NCBI GenBank assembly: GCA_034676125.1 | Contig: JAUCCO010000030.1 | Span: forward strand, 1 to 28,072 | Source: UBA6183 sp034676125 | Lineage (GTDB): Bacteria > Bacteroidota > Bacteroidia > UKL13-3 | Direction: 5' to 3' | Length of the DNA stretch: 28,072 bases | Shown here: positions 24,926 through 28,072 of the stretch, in pieces | Numbering within the stretch: the stretch's first letter is position 1 | Layout: the number at the start of each line of letters is the position of its first letter | Position numbers and translations under genes: made by a program | The notes under the pieces: generated by a model | Databases searched by the model: none | Seen by the model: only the letters and a program-made list of their open reading frames with translations | What the model was told of the DNA's origin: nothing

Positions 24926-25654
24926 ATGACAGACGAGATTTTATTAAACCTAAATGATATTGTTAAAAGAATAGAAACTGCATGCATTAATAGCAATAGA
25001 AACCCTAACGAAGTGCGGTTACTGATGGCTACCAAAACAGTTACTGCTAACCGAATAAAAATTGCTTTAGCAACTGGCCAAACATTAATTGGCGAAAATA
25101 AAATACAAGAGTTAAAAGAGAAATTTGAAGAGCTGCAATCTACACCACACGAAAATCATTTTATAGGCCACTTACAAACCAATAAAATTAAAGAAATACT
25201 CAAGTACAATGTAACTTGTATTCAATCGATAGATCGTTTGGATTTAGCAGAAAAACTGCATCAACGTTTGTTGCTTGAAAACAAAACCATTGATGTATTG
25301 ATACAAGTAAATACATCAAACGAAGAAAGCAAATTTGGTGTACATCCTGATGATGCAATAGATTTAATAAAACAAATTGCCCAATTTGAAACCATAAAAA
25401 TAAAGGGTTTAATGACCATTGGATTGTTTAGTGCCGAAGTGGAAGAAGTACGCAAATGTTTTATACTACTTAAGCAAATACAACAAAATGTAATTGCACA
25501 AAATATAGCTCGGGTTGAGATGAAAGAACTATCAATGGGTATGAGCGGAGATTTAGAAACAGCTATTGAAGAAGGTGCAACTATTGTGAGGGTTGGCACC
25601 GCTATTTTTGGTAAAAGAATTTACCCTGATAGTTATTATTGGAAAGAGCAATAA
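24926..25654 (+). CDS. yggS: YggS-family PLP-binding protein (PLP homeostasis)
   Basis: This 242-residue protein has the fold type III alanine-racemase-like barrel without the second domain. PLP-Lys is Lys37 in LMATKTV. Other family motifs are GENKIQEL, HFIGHLQTNKI, IQSIDRLDLAEKL, QVNTSNEESKFG, GLMTIG and LSMGMSGDLETAIEEGATIVRVGTAIFG. These proteins buffer cellular pyridoxal phosphate and influence amino-acid pools; they have no known racemase activity. It is 49 nt after the lipocalin gene and converges on the SulP gene with 33 nt between. Confidence 0.96.
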   Translation: MTDEILLNLNDIVKRIETACINSNRNPNEVRLLMATKTVTANRIKIALATGQTLIGENKIQELKEKFEELQSTPHENHFIGHLQTNKIKEILKYNVTCIQSIDRLDLAEKLHQRLLLENKTIDVLIQVNTSNEESKFGVHPDDAIDLIKQIAQFETIKIKGLMTIGLFSAEVEEVRKCFILLKQIQQNVIAQNIARVEMKELSMGMSGDLETAIEEGATIVRVGTAIFGKRIYPDSYYWKEQ

Positions 25655-25687
25655 GATTTTTTTTAATAATCATCCCTAAAAAAAGCA

Positions 25688-27214
25688 TTAATCAACTACC
25701 ACTTTATAGGTTGGATCTTCCATAATATTAACCTCAATTACCTTTTCAGCGTTTTGTAATAATGTGCGGCAATCGGTACTTAAATGGCGTAAATGCACCG
25801 TTTTACCAACTTTTAAATAACGTTCAGTAAGTTTGTTTACACATTCAATAGCACTCATATCTACAATTTTACTTTCTTTAAAATCAATGATAATTTCTTT
25901 GGGGTCGTTTGTAATATCAAATTTTTCTGTAAATGCAGTAGTTGAACCAAAAAACAGCGGTCCAAAAATTTCGTAATGTTTGGTACCATTTTCATCAATG
26001 TATTTTCTGGCCCTAATACGTTTGGCACTTTCCCATGCAAAAGTTAAGGCCGAAATAATTACACCAATTAATACTGCCAAAGCCAAATTGTGTAAAAAAA
26101 CCGTAACGGCAATTACCACAATACCCACAAAAATATCGTGTTTGGGCATCTTGTTTACCATTCTCACGGTTATCCATTCAAAGGTTCCAATTGATACCAT
26201 TATCATTAAACCAGTTAATGCGGCCATTGGCATTTTTTCAATTAAACTACTGCCAAACATCACAAAAACCAATAACATTACAGCAGCTACAATTCCAGAA
26301 AGCCTTGCTCGTGCACCATTTGAAATATTAATTAAACTTTGGCCAATCATAGCACAACCACCCATACCCGAAAAAAATCCTGTCACAAAATTTGCCAAAC
26401 CTTGTGCAACTGCTTCCTTATTACTTCTCCCTTTAGTTTCTGTAATTTCGTCAACCAAATTTAAGGTTAATAAACTTTCTATCAACCCAACACCTGCTAC
26501 AATAATTGCATACGGAAATATGATTTGTAAGGTAGCAAAATCAACAGGTAAATTAGGAATATGAAAAGGAGGAAATCCACCTTTTATAGATGCAATATCT
26601 CCAACAGTTGTGGTATCAATTCCAAATAATGCAACTACACCAAATACCACTAAAATAGCCGCTAATGGAGCAGGAATAACTTTTGTAATTTTGGGCAATC
26701 CCCATATAATTGCCATTGTTAAAGCTACCAAACCAATCATCATCCATAAGGCCGAACCTTGCAACCAATTATCAGTTCCTACTGCTTTAAATTGCGGTAT
26801 TTGCGACATAAAAATAACAATAGCCAAACCATTTACAAAACCATACATTACAGGTTGTGGCACTAGCCTAATAAACTTTCCTAAACGTAAAAAGCCAAAA
26901 CCCATTTGAAGCAAACCGGCTAAAATTACCGTAGCAAAAATATACTCCACACCATGTGTTTTTGCTAATGCTACAATCACCACAGCTACTGCACCAGTTG
27001 CACCAGATATCATACCTGGCCTACCACCAAAAATAGCAGTAATTAATCCCATAGAAAATGCGGCATATAAACCCACCAAAGGCGACAAACCAGCAATAAA
27101 GGCAAAAGCAATGGCTTCTGGAACCAAGGCTAAAGCAACTGTTAAGCCCGATAAAATCTCTGTTTTATAGTTAACTTTTTGATTTAAATCAAACAAATTA
27201 AAATACTTTACCAT
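25688..27214 (-). CDS. SulP-family inorganic anion transporter with STAS domain
   Basis: This 508-residue inner-membrane protein has about ten or more hydrophobic helices from residue 18 to about 405, beginning with TEILSGLTVALALVPEAIAF (the SulP signature region) and including FFSGMGGCAMIGQSLINISNG. A cytoplasmic STAS domain follows from about 425 (IIIDFKESKIVDMSAIECV). SulP proteins move sulfate, bicarbonate or other anions, often with Na+ or H+; the substrate is not determined here, though single-gene SulP of this length in Bacteroidota is often annotated as sulfate or bicarbonate transporter. A dyad and a -7-like element lie upstream. Confidence 0.94.
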   Translation of the reverse strand: MVKYFNLFDLNQKVNYKTEILSGLTVALALVPEAIAFAFIAGLSPLVGLYAAFSMGLITAIFGGRPGMISGATGAVAVVIVALAKTHGVEYIFATVILAGLLQMGFGFLRLGKFIRLVPQPVMYGFVNGLAIVIFMSQIPQFKAVGTDNWLQGSALWMMIGLVALTMAIIWGLPKITKVIPAPLAAILVVFGVVALFGIDTTTVGDIASIKGGFPPFHIPNLPVDFATLQIIFPYAIIVAGVGLIESLLTLNLVDEITETKGRSNKEAVAQGLANFVTGFFSGMGGCAMIGQSLINISNGARARLSGIVAAVMLLVFVMFGSSLIEKMPMAALTGLMIMVSIGTFEWITVRMVNKMPKHDIFVGIVVIAVTVFLHNLALAVLIGVIISALTFAWESAKRIRARKYIDENGTKHYEIFGPLFFGSTTAFTEKFDITNDPKEIIIDFKESKIVDMSAIECVNKLTERYLKVGKTVHLRHLSTDCRTLLQNAEKVIEVNIMEDPTYKVVVD

Positions 27215-27237
27215 ATCATCATTTAAAAATTAGCAAC

Positions 27238-27263
27238 ATCAAAGTATCAATATTTACTTTGAT
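27238..27263. promoter_or_regulatory. Inverted repeat in the sulP leader
   Basis: ATCAAAGTA (27238-27246), an 8-nt spacer, TACTTTGAT (27255-27263): perfect 9-bp arms, 24 nt upstream of the sulP start. It lies between the -7-like element and the ATG, so it could be an operator or an RNA hairpin in the leader. Confidence 0.5.
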
Positions 27264-27277
27264 TTTTGAAAGGGTGG

Positions 27278-27285
27278 CGAAAGTA
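27278..27285 (-). promoter_or_regulatory. -7-like element of sulP
   Basis: TACTTTCG on the minus strand fits TAnnTTTG with one change, 63 nt upstream of the sulP start. No clear -33 TTTG was found, so this is tentative. Confidence 0.3.
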
Positions 27286-27351
27286 AGTAATTAAGGGAAT
27301 AAATTGGTGTAATAAACGGTAAAAGATGTAACCTGAATCCGATTTTAAAAC

Positions 27352-27373
27352 ACACTCCTAGAGTTTCAAGTGT
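27352..27373 (-). terminator. Weak candidate terminator for the right-edge gene pair
   Basis: On the minus strand ACACT (27373-27369) and AGTGT (27356-27352) can pair around a 12-nt loop, followed by GTTTTAAAATC. The stem is short and the T run interrupted. Confidence 0.25.
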
Positions 27374-27401
27374 CTATTTATTTTATGTATTACCGGAGGT
27401 G

Positions 27402-27812
27402 TTATTGTTCTGGCTTGTATGTCCAATTCCTTGCTACAGCCTTATCTCGAAGTTTACCAGCCTGTTTAGCCCTTTGATTTTTACTTGAAACAGAACCAAA
27501 GTCAACATAGCAGTGTCCGTTAAAAGGAATATTATCTTCTGTAAGAGATAGTGGAGCTATAGATTTTACTTCTTCAACAGTTACAGACAGTACTCCATAA
27601 GATGTATAAGCTGATGTGTAATGTTCATATGAATCTTTGGCACTAAATTTTTCTCCATTATAAACAGATAACTTATTTTCATCTTTTTGAGTAGGATTAA
27701 ACGCCCCTGATGAAACAATTAAACCATTTTCAAAAAAAGCTTGATTTGAAACTATATTGTTTACAACAAAGGATGGATGTATTTGCCTATGCAATAAAGA
27801 TTTTTCTTCCAT
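27402..27812 (-). CDS. Unrecognised protein, second gene of a coupled pair
   Basis: This 136-residue protein has no signal peptide or membrane helix. Distinctive segments are LLHRQIHPSFV near the start, SGAFNPTQKDENKLSVYNG in the middle, SVTVEEV and HCYVDFGSVS later, ending in a basic KQAGKLRDKAVARNWTY stretch. I have an unspecific memory of similar uncharacterised proteins starting HRQIHP and containing KDxxKLSVYxG, but I cannot name a domain. The conserved His/Asp/Asn-rich N-terminus could be catalytic; that is speculation. The start overlaps the previous stop by one base (TAATG), so it is made with the upstream gene product. Confidence 0.7.
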   Translation of the reverse strand: MEEKSLLHRQIHPSFVVNNIVSNQAFFENGLIVSSGAFNPTQKDENKLSVYNGEKFSAKDSYEHYTSAYTSYGVLSVTVEEVKSIAPLSLTEDNIPFNGHCYVDFGSVSSKNQRAKQAGKLRDKAVARNWTYKPEQ

Positions 27813-28072
27813 TAAATATGCATTTCAATTAGGTTGTTTAATGTATTCCAACCATCTTTATCAACTAAATCTATTTGTTCTTCTTTTTCGTCAAAATCAT
27901 TAGCGTCATTATAGTAGAAAAAACCTCCTAATAAAGAAGATAGGTTTATATCCACTATGATATTCTTAGTGTCTTTTTTCCATTCAAGTTGAATATTTCC
28001 ATCCATTTTGGGAAAAATGGCAGGTAGAGATAACTTATTGTCAAAATAAGAATTGAAAAGATTTTCGAACTT
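27812..28072 (-). CDS. Unrecognised protein, first gene of the pair, 5' end missing
   Basis: The frame stays open through the right edge of the window, so the ATG at 28006 is not necessarily the start; at least 22 codons precede it in frame (FENLFNSYFDNKLSLPAIFP just upstream). The visible 86 residues include LPAIFPKMDGNIQLEWKKD, then IIVDINLSSLL and an acidic DANDFDEKEEQIDLVDKDGW. I do not recognise the family. The alternating strand pattern and acidic tail contrast with the basic tail of its partner, which would suit two proteins that bind each other; this is inference only. Confidence 0.65.
   Translation of the reverse strand, partial: KFENLFNSYFDNKLSLPAIFPKMDGNIQLEWKKDTKNIIVDINLSSLLGGFFYYNDANDFDEKEEQIDLVDKDGWNTLNNLIEMHI

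Noticed and set aside
25980..26564. A 194-codon open frame antisense to the SulP gene
   Set aside because: It mirrors the hydrophobic helices of SulP on the other strand; no start context and no independent protein character. The same holds for 26610-26909.

Overview
The window looks like a low-GC Bacteroidota chromosome, plausibly a Chitinophagales/Sphingobacteriales-type or marine/freshwater lineage. This rests on two proteins with type IX secretion (T9SS) C-terminal sorting domains, a TamL-type lipoprotein Omp85, several lipoproteins with short lipoboxes, Bacteroidota-style promoters (TTTG, about 20 nt, TAnnTTTG) and weak Shine-Dalgarno sequences. I see no rRNA, tRNA, CRISPR array or intact mobile element.

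Layout. 1-5.3 kb: the 3' part of a giant T9SS-exported adhesin (Ig-like and LamG-like domains), closed by a clear terminator. 5.4-10.4 kb: tamL (minus strand) overlaps head-to-head a TrmH/SpoU RNA methyltransferase, followed by lepA. 10.5-13.4 kb: a DUF4920-like lipoprotein and a dipeptide epimerase form an operon, then smpB, whose 3' end overlaps pyrD on the other strand. 13.4-16.4 kb: a gene-poor stretch, an M20 amidohydrolase and, tail-to-tail, a secreted serine hydrolase with a T9SS tag. 16.4-17.1 kb: another gene-poor stretch with a GC-rich hairpin element and a probable coding remnant. 17.1-20.2 kb: a four-gene unit of two tandem CheY-like regulators, a soluble histidine kinase and a small alpha/beta hydrolase. 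20.3-24.9 kb: rmuC, a SAM methyltransferase, a 457-bp spacer with a large imperfect inverted repeat, a lipoprotein coupled to a DUF3052-like protein, and a Blc-type lipocalin. 24.9-27.2 kb: a YggS-type PLP protein and a SulP transporter. 27.4 kb to the end: a translationally coupled pair of unrecognised genes on the minus strand, cut by the window edge.

Most genes are housekeeping functions (translation quality control, pyrimidine synthesis, peptidoglycan-peptide recycling, outer-membrane biogenesis). The most unusual items are the histidine kinase, whose N-terminus reads as a truncated, catalytically dead CheB domain followed by the PAS region typical of CheB-CheR-PAS hybrids; the unknown gene pair at the right edge; the dispersed AT-rich 42-bp repeat and the inverted repeat beside one copy; and several promoters so close to start codons that leaderless mRNAs are likely. 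Convergent neighbours repeatedly meet with almost no space (-4, 2, 16 and 33 nt), leaving little room for terminators.
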